Source: Okeania sp. SIO2C9 (lineage in GTDB: Bacteria; Cyanobacteriota; Cyanobacteriia; Cyanobacteriales; Microcoleaceae). From it: a DNA stretch of 64,000 nt. Both the position numbers and the translations under genes were made by a program. Below the pieces are notes generated by a model that searched no databases, was not told the DNA's origin, and saw nothing but the letters and a program-made list of their open reading frames with translations. The stretch lies in assembly GCF_010672455.1 (NCBI RefSeq), contig NZ_JAAHGO010000024.1:1-64000 (forward strand), written 5' to 3'. Below, piece after piece: positions 1-8,524 of this stretch. How positions within the stretch are numbered: the first letter of the stretch is position 1; each line of letters starts with the position of its first letter.

Positions 1-245
1 TTAAAGGTCCCGCGTGGAATTTTGATCAAAAGCGTGGTAGAGAAATTTTCTACCACATTGGGAGATACCCCCTCAGTAAGTTAATCTTGCTGTGCATTGT
101 TAACAATTGTTAGCAAAATAGTATCGGTGACCAGGATCTGACCGGAGCTATTATTGTTTCCAATACCTCTGCGGATGGCAATGGCCAGCCAAATGGAACA
201 CCAGTCAGCATTGCAGCTGTTTGGGGACAAGATCCACCGCGCTCG

Positions 246-2513
246 TTGTCTGGTGATGGCGAAGCTTTAGATTTAGGAACGGCGATCGTGCCATTGGCGA
301 ATCCCGCTATTAATAAGGAAGCCGTTAGCGTTACCAATCCAGATGGTACCCCGGATAGCGATGGCATTGTAGACCAGGTTGGCGATGTCATTAATTATGA
401 GATTGCGGTTAGTAATGCCGGTTTCCAAGACCTAACAGGTGTCGTGGTCACAGACCCCCTCTTAGGCGGAAATCTGAGTAACCCTGTTGAATCTATAAAC
501 AATGATGGCATTTTAGAGCGTGGAGAAACTTGGACTTACACAGGAAGCTATACAGTTCAGCAGTCTGACATTGATAGCAATGGTGGTGGTGATGGGGATA
601 TCGACAACATTGCCACAGTTGATACCGATCAGACACCTCCGAGCAGCGATTCTGAGGAAGTGCTGATAAATCTGAGCAGCATTAGCGGTAATGTTTCAGA
701 GGATATTGACAACGATGACACTGGTGATGTCAACCTCGAAAACGTCACGGTGGAATTGCTTGATGACCAGGGTACAGTCATTCGTACTACCACAACGGAT
801 ACCGATGGTAACTATGAGTTCACTGACTTAGAGGCGGGTGATTACACTGTTCGTCAAGTTAACTTGGGTGGCTATTCTGATGTCAGCGATACCGATCCTC
901 CCAACGATAACTTGATTAGTGTTACGTTACCAGGAGATGTAGATTCCACGGGTAATGATTTTGTGGATGAGCAAGTTGGTTCCATTTCCGGTCAAGTTAC
1001 CGATGAAAATGGCAATGGTCTCGGTGGCGTGACCATTGAGTTACAACTACCTGATGGTACACCGGTCGGTAGTCCGATTACGACTAATCCCGATGGTACA
1101 TATGAGTTTACCGGTGTAGAACCTGGAAACTACAACGTCATTGAAACCAATCTACCGAACTACAGTGATGTATCGGAAGTAGATGGTGGTGATGATATGG
1201 ACAATCCAGATAATGAGATTGTGAATAACATCCCGGTTACCGTAGACCCTGGTGAAGCAGATACTGGTAACGACTTTGTGGATCGGCAGCAAGCAGACCT
1301 ATCTGTGGAGAAGACAGTAGATAATGCCAATCCCAATGTGGGTGAAGACATTACCTTCACCATTGAATTAAATAACGCTGGTCCCAATGATGCGACCAAT
1401 GTAGATTTGGAAGACCTCTTACCTGATGGTTTAACCTTTGTTTCTGCTACTCCTAGTGAAGGTACTTATGACGAGGTAACTGGTCTTTGGGATGTAGGTA
1501 CTGTCGAAAATGGTGATACGGAAACTTTAGAGATAACAGCAACAGTTGATTCTGCTGAGGCGATTGAGAATATTGCTCAAGTCACTGCTTCTGACCAGTT
1601 TGACCCTGATTCGACTCCGGGTAATGATGTACCTTCTGAAGATGACCAGGATAGTGCAACGGTTTCTCCAGAGGAAGTAGCAGACCTATCTGTGGAGAAG
1701 ACAGTAGATAATGCCAATCCCAATGTGGGTGATGACATTACCTTCACCATTGAATTAAATAACGATGGTCCTAATGATGCCACAAGTGTGAATGTCGAAG
1801 ACCTCTTACCTGATGGTTTAACCTTTGTTTCTGCTACTGCTAGTGAAGGTACTTATGACGAGGTAACTGGTCTTTGGGATGTAGGTACTGTCGAAAATGG
1901 TGATACGGAAACTTTAGAGATAACAGCAACAGTTGATTCTGCTGAGGCGATTGAGAATATTGCTCAAGTCACTGCTTCTGACCAGTTTGACCCTGATTCG
2001 ACTCCGGGTAATGATGTACCTTCTGAAGATGACCAGGATAGTGCAACGGTTTCTCCAGAGGAACCTACTCCTAACATAATCGACGGTACCAGTGGTATGG
2101 ACATGATTACAGGAACTGCAGGTGACGACATCATAACTGGCTTTGAGGGCCGGGATGAGCTAACTGGAGGTGGTGGAGATGACATATTTGTCTACACACA
2201 ATTATTGGATCAACGAGATGACATAACTGACTTCCAGAGTGGTAGCGATCAACTTGATTTCCGTATTCTACTTGGGAATGAATCAAACTTCTATGACCAA
2301 TTCCCAGAAGGAACTGTTCAAGATGCAATTGATAATTCATACATCAATCCCGTTGATTTGGGAGCATTTGGAATGGATGCAACATGGTTCCAAATCGACC
2401 CTGATGGGAACACTGGTGGACTAGTGCCAGAAAATATCGTTGTTCTGAATGGAGTTTCATCCATAAATCCTGACGGCAATGTGTTTAATCCGAACACAGA
2501 TCTAATTGTCTAA
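246..2513 (+). CDS. Large secreted protein with SdrD_B-like, DUF11 and RTX modules (5' truncated)
   Basis: Acidic, Asp/Asn-rich repeat protein. In order it shows a DUF11-like segment (about residues 20-140), two SdrD_B/carboxypeptidase-regulatory-like modules beginning SGNV and SGQV (about 145-350), two almost identical 129-residue DUF11 repeats beginning ADLSVEKTVDN (about 350-605), then nonapeptide-type calcium-binding motifs (GTAGDDIITG, GGGGDDIF) and a C-terminal tail typical of type I secretion substrates. A surface or extracellular structural or adhesive role is likely, but only by family analogy. The nearest start is TTG at 246 without a ribosome binding site. The same frame stays open, and DUF11-like, upstream to 114, where an in-frame TAG (111-113) stops it. 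The true N-terminus is therefore missing and the gene may be a 5'-truncated remnant. Confidence 0.75.
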   Translation: MSGDGEALDLGTAIVPLANPAINKEAVSVTNPDGTPDSDGIVDQVGDVINYEIAVSNAGFQDLTGVVVTDPLLGGNLSNPVESINNDGILERGETWTYTGSYTVQQSDIDSNGGGDGDIDNIATVDTDQTPPSSDSEEVLINLSSISGNVSEDIDNDDTGDVNLENVTVELLDDQGTVIRTTTTDTDGNYEFTDLEAGDYTVRQVNLGGYSDVSDTDPPNDNLISVTLPGDVDSTGNDFVDEQVGSISGQVTDENGNGLGGVTIELQLPDGTPVGSPITTNPDGTYEFTGVEPGNYNVIETNLPNYSDVSEVDGGDDMDNPDNEIVNNIPVTVDPGEADTGNDFVDRQQADLSVEKTVDNANPNVGEDITFTIELNNAGPNDATNVDLEDLLPDGLTFVSATPSEGTYDEVTGLWDVGTVENGDTETLEITATVDSAEAIENIAQVTASDQFDPDSTPGNDVPSEDDQDSATVSPEEVADLSVEKTVDNANPNVGDDITFTIELNNDGPNDATSVNVEDLLPDGLTFVSATASEGTYDEVTGLWDVGTVENGDTETLEITATVDSAEAIENIAQVTASDQFDPDSTPGNDVPSEDDQDSATVSPEEPTPNIIDGTSGMDMITGTAGDDIITGFEGRDELTGGGGDDIFVYTQLLDQRDDITDFQSGSDQLDFRILLGNESNFYDQFPEGTVQDAIDNSYINPVDLGAFGMDATWFQIDPDGNTGGLVPENIVVLNGVSSINPDGNVFNPNTDLIV
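1293..2066 (+). repeat. Two 387-bp in-frame tandem repeats within the DUF11 gene
   Basis: The unit starting GCAGACCTATCTGTGGAG at 1293 starts again at 1680. The period of 387 bp equals 129 codons. The copies are nearly identical even at silent positions, differing at a few sites such as EDI/DDI and the SATPSEG/SATASEG block, so they arose by recent duplication or are being homogenised. Confidence 0.9.
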
Positions 2514-2648
2514 GCTTCCTGTTACTTAGTTCCTTGAGCAGGTTTCACAGATAATCCGTTGGCTTCGGAGTAATATAATTCTGTTGATCGTCATACAATG
2601 TGTAAGGGCGAATGGCCATTCGCCCCTACAGTTCTTTAATACTGAATA

Positions 2649-2778
2649 ATATCATGTTCGGATAATTACTTATAATAAAGTTTTTGTTTGTAGTTGGGCT
2701 TTAGCCCTTACAATGCTTAGTATTAGGACTAAAGTCCAACTACGAGCCTAATTATAACTGTTCTACCGAACATAATAT
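2649..2778 (+). mobile_element. MITE-like element, terminal repeat ATATCATGTTCGG
   Basis: A 130-bp segment starts ATATCATGTTCGG and ends CCGAACATAATAT. An inverted, highly similar copy lies at 16873-17033. No ORF is present, so the element is non-autonomous. The same ends recur at 44877-45004 and as single ends near 6990, 13190, 17040 and 56176. Confidence 0.7.
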
Positions 2779-2880
2779 AACACCGATGCTACCGGATTTG
2801 ATATCACAGATAATCCGTTCCCAAGTCTGGTAGCAATTCTCATAGAGACGTTGCGTGCAACGTCTCTATAAATCTAACAA

Positions 2881-3300
2881 TATGAACTCTGCGAACAGGA
2901 AAAAGAGCAGAAATTATACGCAAGCATTCTAGGAAATCATTTGCTATAATTTTTTTAGGTGCATTTGAGTAGGTTCACTTCAAGACATCCGAGAATATGA
3001 ACTCTGCAAACAGGAAAAAGAGCAGAAATTATACGCAAGCATTCTAGGAAATCATTTGCTATAATTTTTTTAGGTGCATTTGAGTAGGTTCACTTCAAGA
3101 CATCCGAGAATATGAACTCTGCGAACAGGGAAAAGAGCAGAAATTATACGCAAGCATTCTAGGAAATCATTTGCTATAATTTTTTTAGGTGCATTTGAGT
3201 AGGTTCACTTCAAGAAATCCGAGAATATGAACTCTGCAAACAGGGAAAAGAGCAGAAATTATACGCAAGCATTCTAGAAAATCATGTGCTATAATTTTCA
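2881..3300 (+). repeat. 115-bp tandem repeat, about 3.6 copies, upstream of the PEP-CTERM gene
   Basis: TATGAACTCTGC(G/A)AACAGG begins at 2881, 2996, 3111 and 3226, an exact 115-bp period; the last copy breaks down near 3300. Every unit contains TTGCTATAAT, which reads as an extended -10-like hexamer followed by a T-run. The array ends about 110 bp before the next start codon. A promoter-multiplying or regulatory role is possible but not shown. Confidence 0.9.
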
Positions 3301-3408
3301 GTTAAGGTAAACTTGAGTACCTTCAATAGAACACTCCACTCCATCGGTTTCCCATAATAGAACTTCAATCAACCCTCAATTTCTTTAATTAATTCAAATA
3401 CAAAAATC

Positions 3409-4299
3409 ATGTTCAAACTTTTATCAACTTATAAATCCGTTTTCCGTGGTATTTCCTTGCTTCCAGTTGCTACCCTCAGCTTACTGAGCTTAGGAACTCT
3501 AGCTTCTAAACCAGTTCAAGCAGCAGCATTTAACAACGGCAGTTTTGAATCAGAGTTCACTGGTTGGATGACTACTGGAGATGTTAGTACAGTAAGTACT
3601 TTCAATGGCTTCGATCCAACAGATGGCTCCTTTCAGGCTTTGTTAACCACTGCAGTAACTATCAGAGATGACGATGGTGTTGGTAATGGTGCATATAATT
3701 TTTCAGGTACTGATGCCACTCTTGCCATTGTCAACGACGACGTAGACGGTCAACCACAAGCTCTACTACAAGCATTCTTGGGTTTAGATAATGATGCTTT
3801 ACAAATTGATACACCTATAACTGCTTTCACTGGGATTCAATTAGATTCTAAAGAAGGGTCAGCGATCAAACAATCTTTTTCTTTCGAGCATGATTTTAAT
3901 CTGAGTTTTGATTGGAAGTTTCTTACTAACGATGGAAACACAACTGGTCTATTTCCTCTTCCTGCAGACCGTGCGATTGTAACTATATTTGACGGCACAG
4001 GTACGGTGATTGAGACTTTTGCCCAAAGTGAAGGTAATTTCCCTGCACCAGGTTCCCTGACATCACCTGAATTTGATAAAAAATCTCAAGGAACATTCTC
4101 AAAAGCTCTTGCTGCTGGTGATTACACAGTGGGTATAGCAGTTTACGATTTAGATGGAACTGATAAGACCTCAGCTTTACTGATTGATAATGTTGTTGTA
4201 GACAAGTTATCTGTCAAGACTCCTGAACCAGTTAATATTTTAGGAATAATGGTAGCTGCTGGTATTGGTTATTTGACAAAGCGTCGCCGGGATAATTAA
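3409..4299 (+). CDS. PEP-CTERM sorting domain-containing exported protein
   Basis: The 296-residue protein has a Sec signal peptide (positive start MFKLLSTYKSVFRG, hydrophobic core, cleavage near VQAAA at about 38). The central domain is predicted to be beta-rich. The C-terminus has the tripartite PEP-CTERM signal: PEP at about 273-275, a hydrophobic stretch (NILGIMVAAGIGYL) and a terminal basic cluster KRRR. Such proteins are processed by exosortase and end up on the cell surface or in exopolymer. The middle part does not identify a specific function. ATG at 3409 follows an A-rich leader with no strong ribosome binding site. A strong terminator follows at 4373-4408, so it is probably monocistronic. 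Confidence 0.85.
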   Translation: MFKLLSTYKSVFRGISLLPVATLSLLSLGTLASKPVQAAAFNNGSFESEFTGWMTTGDVSTVSTFNGFDPTDGSFQALLTTAVTIRDDDGVGNGAYNFSGTDATLAIVNDDVDGQPQALLQAFLGLDNDALQIDTPITAFTGIQLDSKEGSAIKQSFSFEHDFNLSFDWKFLTNDGNTTGLFPLPADRAIVTIFDGTGTVIETFAQSEGNFPAPGSLTSPEFDKKSQGTFSKALAAGDYTVGIAVYDLDGTDKTSALLIDNVVVDKLSVKTPEPVNILGIMVAAGIGYLTKRRRDN

Positions 4300-4372
4300 A
4301 CTCCTAGTAGGTTTCTCAGAAGGGCGTTGAATGAGGGGGCTAAACCTGCACCTGCTGTTATTAGTGGAACCT

Positions 4373-4408
4373 AAAAACCCGGTTTCTTGAAGAAACCGGG
4401 TTTTTTTT
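4373..4408 (+). terminator. Rho-independent terminator after the PEP-CTERM gene
   Basis: A near-perfect inverted repeat AAAAACCCGGTTTCTT / AAGAAACCGGGTTTTT is followed by a run of eight T. The rest of 4300-4738 holds no convincing gene; a short open frame overlapping the terminator looks spurious. Confidence 0.9.
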
Positions 4409-4738
4409 CAACTCCAATTAATATAAAACGCGAACATTATAGACAAGTCATAGGTGAGTCTTGGTTGGGCTTTTTCGGGAGAAAAAATATATGGAAAAAT
4501 ACATTTGTTTTGACAAATTCAGTAGTTTTACTTAGGTACTATGATTCTTTCTCCTTTCTGCCTTCTGCCTTCTGCGGGGGTGCTTAAAATTGTTTGGGGT
4601 TTGTAGAACGAAGTGGCCGGTTGTTAACTATCCATAAGTAATTTTCCATTCTGCCTTCTGTCTTCTGTATTCTTCAAGTTTGTAGCTAAAATCTAAGAAA
4701 TACTATCATAGAACAAATATGCTAATTGATTGCTGATT

Positions 4739-6808
4739 ATGAATCCTCGCATCAATTCTCACAGCCAAAATCCAGAAGACCCTGACAATAACATTGTCAG
4801 TAAAAATGAGACAATAGGTGGATTATCAAATTGTCCACCCATACTCAAAGAACGCTACCAAGTAATCAAACCCTTGGGCGAAAGTGTCTGGAGCCATACA
4901 TTTCTAGCCGTTGACCAAGACAAACCTTCCAAACCGCCGTGTATTATTAAGGAGTTTGTCAACCTAGACGACAGAAAAGACCTAGTTTTTCAGGGTCAAG
5001 AAGTTATTCCGACCTTTAGTTGCAACCCAGTACAACTAGACAAAATCGGAAAACATCCCCAGATTCCAGAACTATTAGCCTCTGTAGAACATGATGGCCA
5101 TCGTTATCTGGTACAAGAGTACATCGAAGGCCGTGATTTGGCCACAGAACTTATAGAAGATGGTGTCTTTAGTGAACATAAAATTTGGCAAATATTAAAC
5201 CAGTTGTTGCCAGTCTTAGAGTTTATCCACGACCATCACCTGATTCATGGGGATATTAAACCAGAGAATATTATTTGTCGGACAAAACCAGAAACAAATA
5301 CTCAAGAATTTGTTTTAGTAGATTTTGGTGTGACAATTTCCGCTACTGGAGATTTATTATCAATAGGTAGTATTAATGGTTCTGCTGAATATGCTGCCCC
5401 AGAACAAACAAAAGGGAAAGTCTACCCCAACAGTGACATTTATAGTTTGGGAGTAACTTGTCTCCACCTATTGACTATGGTTTCACCCTTTGAACTATTT
5501 GATATTAAAGCAGATAAGTGGGCGTGGCGAGACTATTTAAAACATCCCATTAGTCGCCATCTGGGTCGGATTTTAGACAAAATGGTACAGCGAGACCATC
5601 GTCAACGCTATCAGTCTGTGGCAGAAGTTATTAAAGATATCAAATATGGACCAACACCCGTAGATGTTATTCTACAGAAACCACGGTGGACTGTAACTGC
5701 TTGGGGAGCAGCAGCGATCGCTCTGTTATCTTTAGTTATTAGTTCTCGCTTACCATCTCCCCAAACTCAGCCATTATCTTCATCCAATAATATTCCTAAG
5801 TTAGAACCAAGGCCACCTCAACTAAAAGTAGATGATTTTGACTCTAGTATTAGTACCCTCCCTCCCATATCTCCATCTACGGGAATCATAGACCGACTTT
5901 CCCCACTGCAAACTTTGGCGACTACTTCTGGCCCAGTTTGGTCAATCGCAGCTAGTCCTAATGGTCGTATTATTGCCAGTGGCAGTACGGATGGAAATAT
6001 TCAACTATTACATCTGCGTAGTGGTAAAAATCTGGGTAAATTATCAGGACATGATGGACCTGTGTGGTCTGTTGCTGTTAGTCCCGACGGTCGTACTCTG
6101 GTCAGCTCTAGTAGTGATAGTACGATTAAAATTTGGAATATCTACAGTGGTACTTTGAAAAATACATTGTATGGTCATCTGAAGGATGTGTTTTCTGTAG
6201 CTATTAGTCCAGATGGAAATACTATTGCCAGTGTGAGTAAAGATAAAACTATTAAATTGTGGGATTTGAATAGTGGTTTACTTTTATATACTCTTTATGG
6301 ACATTTAGATGAGGTTCAGTCTGTTGCTTTTAGTAGCGATGGTAAGACTCTGGCTAGTGGTAGTAATGATGGTACTGTTAAGCTATGGGATTGGCGTTAT
6401 GGTAGATTATTACGCACACTCAGAGGACATGATGGGCCAGTATGGTCTGTTGCTATTAGCCCAGATGGTAAGACTTTAGCTAGTGGTAGTTGGGATAATA
6501 CGATTAAACTTTGGGATTTGGACAGCAATAGTCCCCGACGAGTTATTAGGCGTTCTCAACGTACTTTGATTGGTCATTCGGAGAAAGTACAGTCTCTCGA
6601 GTTTAGTCCAGATGGTAAGACTCTAGCTAGTGGAGATTTTGGCGGTACAATCAAACTCTGGCAAATAGACACAGGTGGTTTGATGGGAACGCTGAAGGGA
6701 CATTCGGCTTGGGTGAATTTGACTTTTGACCCTAGAGGCAAAACTCTGATTAGTGGTAGTTTTGATGACACGATTAAGGTGTGGCGTTTTTCTCCTTCTA
6801 GGTTCTAG
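4739..6808 (+). CDS. Serine/threonine protein kinase with C-terminal WD40 propeller
   Basis: Residues are counted from ATG 4739; a TTG three codons upstream is also possible. An N-terminal eukaryotic-type kinase domain spans about 38-310. The glycine loop is degenerate (LGESVWSHTF), the likely catalytic lysine is K71 (CIIKEF), the catalytic loop is HGDIKPEN (170-177; HGD instead of HRD), and DFG is at 195-197. A single transmembrane helix (about 323-341) follows. Then come a Pro/Ser linker and seven WD40 repeats (about 385-689) with GH...WD spacing and SPDGKTLASGS signatures, enough for one propeller. The layout suggests a membrane-anchored signalling kinase whose propeller binds a partner or ligand. 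Multi-domain kinases of this kind are common in filamentous cyanobacteria. The substrate is unknown. Confidence 0.9.
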   Translation: MNPRINSHSQNPEDPDNNIVSKNETIGGLSNCPPILKERYQVIKPLGESVWSHTFLAVDQDKPSKPPCIIKEFVNLDDRKDLVFQGQEVIPTFSCNPVQLDKIGKHPQIPELLASVEHDGHRYLVQEYIEGRDLATELIEDGVFSEHKIWQILNQLLPVLEFIHDHHLIHGDIKPENIICRTKPETNTQEFVLVDFGVTISATGDLLSIGSINGSAEYAAPEQTKGKVYPNSDIYSLGVTCLHLLTMVSPFELFDIKADKWAWRDYLKHPISRHLGRILDKMVQRDHRQRYQSVAEVIKDIKYGPTPVDVILQKPRWTVTAWGAAAIALLSLVISSRLPSPQTQPLSSSNNIPKLEPRPPQLKVDDFDSSISTLPPISPSTGIIDRLSPLQTLATTSGPVWSIAASPNGRIIASGSTDGNIQLLHLRSGKNLGKLSGHDGPVWSVAVSPDGRTLVSSSSDSTIKIWNIYSGTLKNTLYGHLKDVFSVAISPDGNTIASVSKDKTIKLWDLNSGLLLYTLYGHLDEVQSVAFSSDGKTLASGSNDGTVKLWDWRYGRLLRTLRGHDGPVWSVAISPDGKTLASGSWDNTIKLWDLDSNSPRRVIRRSQRTLIGHSEKVQSLEFSPDGKTLASGDFGGTIKLWQIDTGGLMGTLKGHSAWVNLTFDPRGKTLISGSFDDTIKVWRFSPSRF

Positions 6809-7158
6809 TTTTTTTTAACCACGGCTATTATCAATATTTGAATTAGAGCGATCGCTACTTTTGTCAGTTTATACTTGGGCAAATGAAAGGCGATCGCTTT
6901 CTCCAGAAGGAAGAAGGAAGAAAGAAGAAGGAAGAAGAAGAACTGAAGTTGAAGGAGAAAGTTTTTTATCACTAATTATCCGGACATGATATTAGCGATC
7001 GCTTAATTATTTGTAGATTAATATTTTTGCAGTTGCTAATTTGTTAATCTTCTTTTTTAGTCTAAAAAATCGTACATATCTGTCGAAGTATTCCGTAGGA
7101 AATTCTGGCTCCTACTCTTACCAAAAGACTTTATTCAGCAAACCCTAATTATTAATTA
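6809..7158. other. Intergenic: HIP1 sites, GGAAGAA-rich purine tract, one MITE end
   Basis: No gene seen. There are GCGATCGC-type HIP1 sites near 6849, 6890 and 6995, an AGAAGGAAG purine tract at about 6903-6960, and a single CCGGACATGATAT end at 6990-7002 that belongs to the ATATCATGTCCGG family without a recognisable partner end. Confidence 0.6.
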
Positions 7159-8334
7159 TTAATTATATTTAACCCACTGTTCAAATATTTTTGCTCCAAT
7201 TTTATACTGCTCATCGTCAATTTTTTGAATTACTCCTGTACCAGCTAATACCTCAAGAGCGTCTGCTATTTCTCCAATACTTAAATCAATTTCTTGAGCT
7301 AGAGATTCAGTTGTCCCCATTCTCTTTTCTATCAATTTTAAGTAAACCGATCGCTCAATTGCACTAAAACTATAACTCTTTTTTTTATTATCCCACCAAG
7401 CAGAAAAATCTCCATCATACTGACGAATTAAGTTGTTCATTAAAGCATCCATTACATAAGATTGATCGGAATTTTTATAATCAAAAATTGTGTTGAGTAA
7501 TTGTTGAATCAAATAAGGATGACCCCCAGACCATTCAATTATTTGCTCAATTTCTTCGTGAGTGAGGAAAATATTTTCAATTTGACGACGGTAGGCAATT
7601 AGTTGTTGCATATCTGCCTCTTTTAATGCTCCTAACCATTCTACTTCAGCAATGTTAAGCAGGGGAGAACCAACTTTTTGTTGATAATCTTTTAAGTCTT
7701 GATAACCAGAAAAAATCAAACCGACAAATGGTTTGAGAGCAGTGTCAGTATCCTTCAATGCTCGGAGGTAACTCCAAGCATCGTTTGCCCATTCCTGACT
7801 CACAATAAATTCTGCACCATCTATTAAATAGCAAACACCCACAAAATTTTTCTTTTGCAAAGATTTCAGTATTCTTAGTAAGTCTTGGCGAAAATCTTCA
7901 TTTATCAAGCGACGTTCGTAGTCTGGGTTAGTCACTTTTAGGGAAATACCTACTTTTTTTATCTCTCCTCCCGAAATTTGTCGCAGTAAACGACGGTAAC
8001 TTTTACGCCAATGAGATAACCTACCTTCTTTATATTCTGCTAAAGCTTCTTGGAGACGGGCAATCATTAAATAGCGCAGATGGTCTAAATTTTCTGGTCG
8101 CTCTTGTTGCAAGTTGAATAACACTGGAAATGCTCGGTAGTCGGAATTGCTAGAGGTCAGAAACCGATGTTGAATCTCATTTAACAAGCTGGTTTTTCCC
8201 AGACGATGACCTCCTAATAAAATGCGTACTGAAAAAGGCGATCGCTCAATAGCTTTCAAAATATCATCTCGCCCAAAAAAGTAACGGGTGTCTGATATTG
8301 GCAGTTTAAAATCTGGTCTTACCAAAGTTGTCAC
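7159..8334 (-). CDS. AAA-family ATPase with C-terminal winged helix (STAND/ORC-like)
   Basis: The 391-residue protein has a Walker A GGHRLGKTS at about 41-49 and a Walker B-like strand CYLIDGAEF at about 173-181. A sensor-type region has SGYQDLKDYQQK, and GGHPYLIQQLL is the motif typical of AAA_ATPase-like/STAND NTPases. The C-terminal 60 residues form a probable winged helix (EIADALEVLAGTGVIQK). It lies downstream of a second ATPase gene on the same strand. That gene's tail overlaps a duplicated copy of this gene's own first 18 codons (see 8468-8524), so the two were probably once directly overlapping. Function is unknown; regulatory or conflict-system NTPases share this architecture. Confidence 0.8.
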   Translation of the reverse strand: MTTLVRPDFKLPISDTRYFFGRDDILKAIERSPFSVRILLGGHRLGKTSLLNEIQHRFLTSSNSDYRAFPVLFNLQQERPENLDHLRYLMIARLQEALAEYKEGRLSHWRKSYRRLLRQISGGEIKKVGISLKVTNPDYERRLINEDFRQDLLRILKSLQKKNFVGVCYLIDGAEFIVSQEWANDAWSYLRALKDTDTALKPFVGLIFSGYQDLKDYQQKVGSPLLNIAEVEWLGALKEADMQQLIAYRRQIENIFLTHEEIEQIIEWSGGHPYLIQQLLNTIFDYKNSDQSYVMDALMNNLIRQYDGDFSAWWDNKKKSYSFSAIERSVYLKLIEKRMGTTESLAQEIDLSIGEIADALEVLAGTGVIQKIDDEQYKIGAKIFEQWVKYN

Positions 8335-8467
8335 TCTTAAAGCTCCTATTGTTTAAAAAAGTGGTCAGCAGTCAGGGGTAATCTTATTTCTTTTTCTCCT
8401 TAAAAGCAGAGACTTTCAACTTTTGGGGATTAATTATCAATTATCCATTATCAATTATCCATTATCC

Positions 8468-8524
8468 ATTGGTAACGGGTGTCTGATATTGGCAGTTTAA
8501 AATCTGGTCTTACGAAATTTGCCA
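8468..8524 (-). pseudogene. Duplicated 5'-end fragment of the downstream AAA ATPase gene
   Basis: Reading the minus strand from 8524 gives MANFVRPDFKLPISDTRY, almost the same as the start of the gene at 8334 (MTTLVRPDFKLPISDTRY). 42 nt are identical between 8281-8322 and 8472-8513. The fragment stops in a GGATAATGGATAATTGATAA-type repeat. It has its own GGAGGTG ribosome binding site inside the tail of the upstream ATPase gene, whose stop codon lies within the fragment. Confidence 0.85.

Noticed and set aside
2881-3300. Possible CRISPR or coding repeat
   Set aside because: Whole 115-bp unit is tandem with almost no variation, and 115 is not a multiple of 3.
4387-4587. 66-codon open frame after the PEP-CTERM gene
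   Set aside because: It starts inside the terminator hairpin and includes TTCTGCCTTCTGCC repeats; no ribosome binding site.
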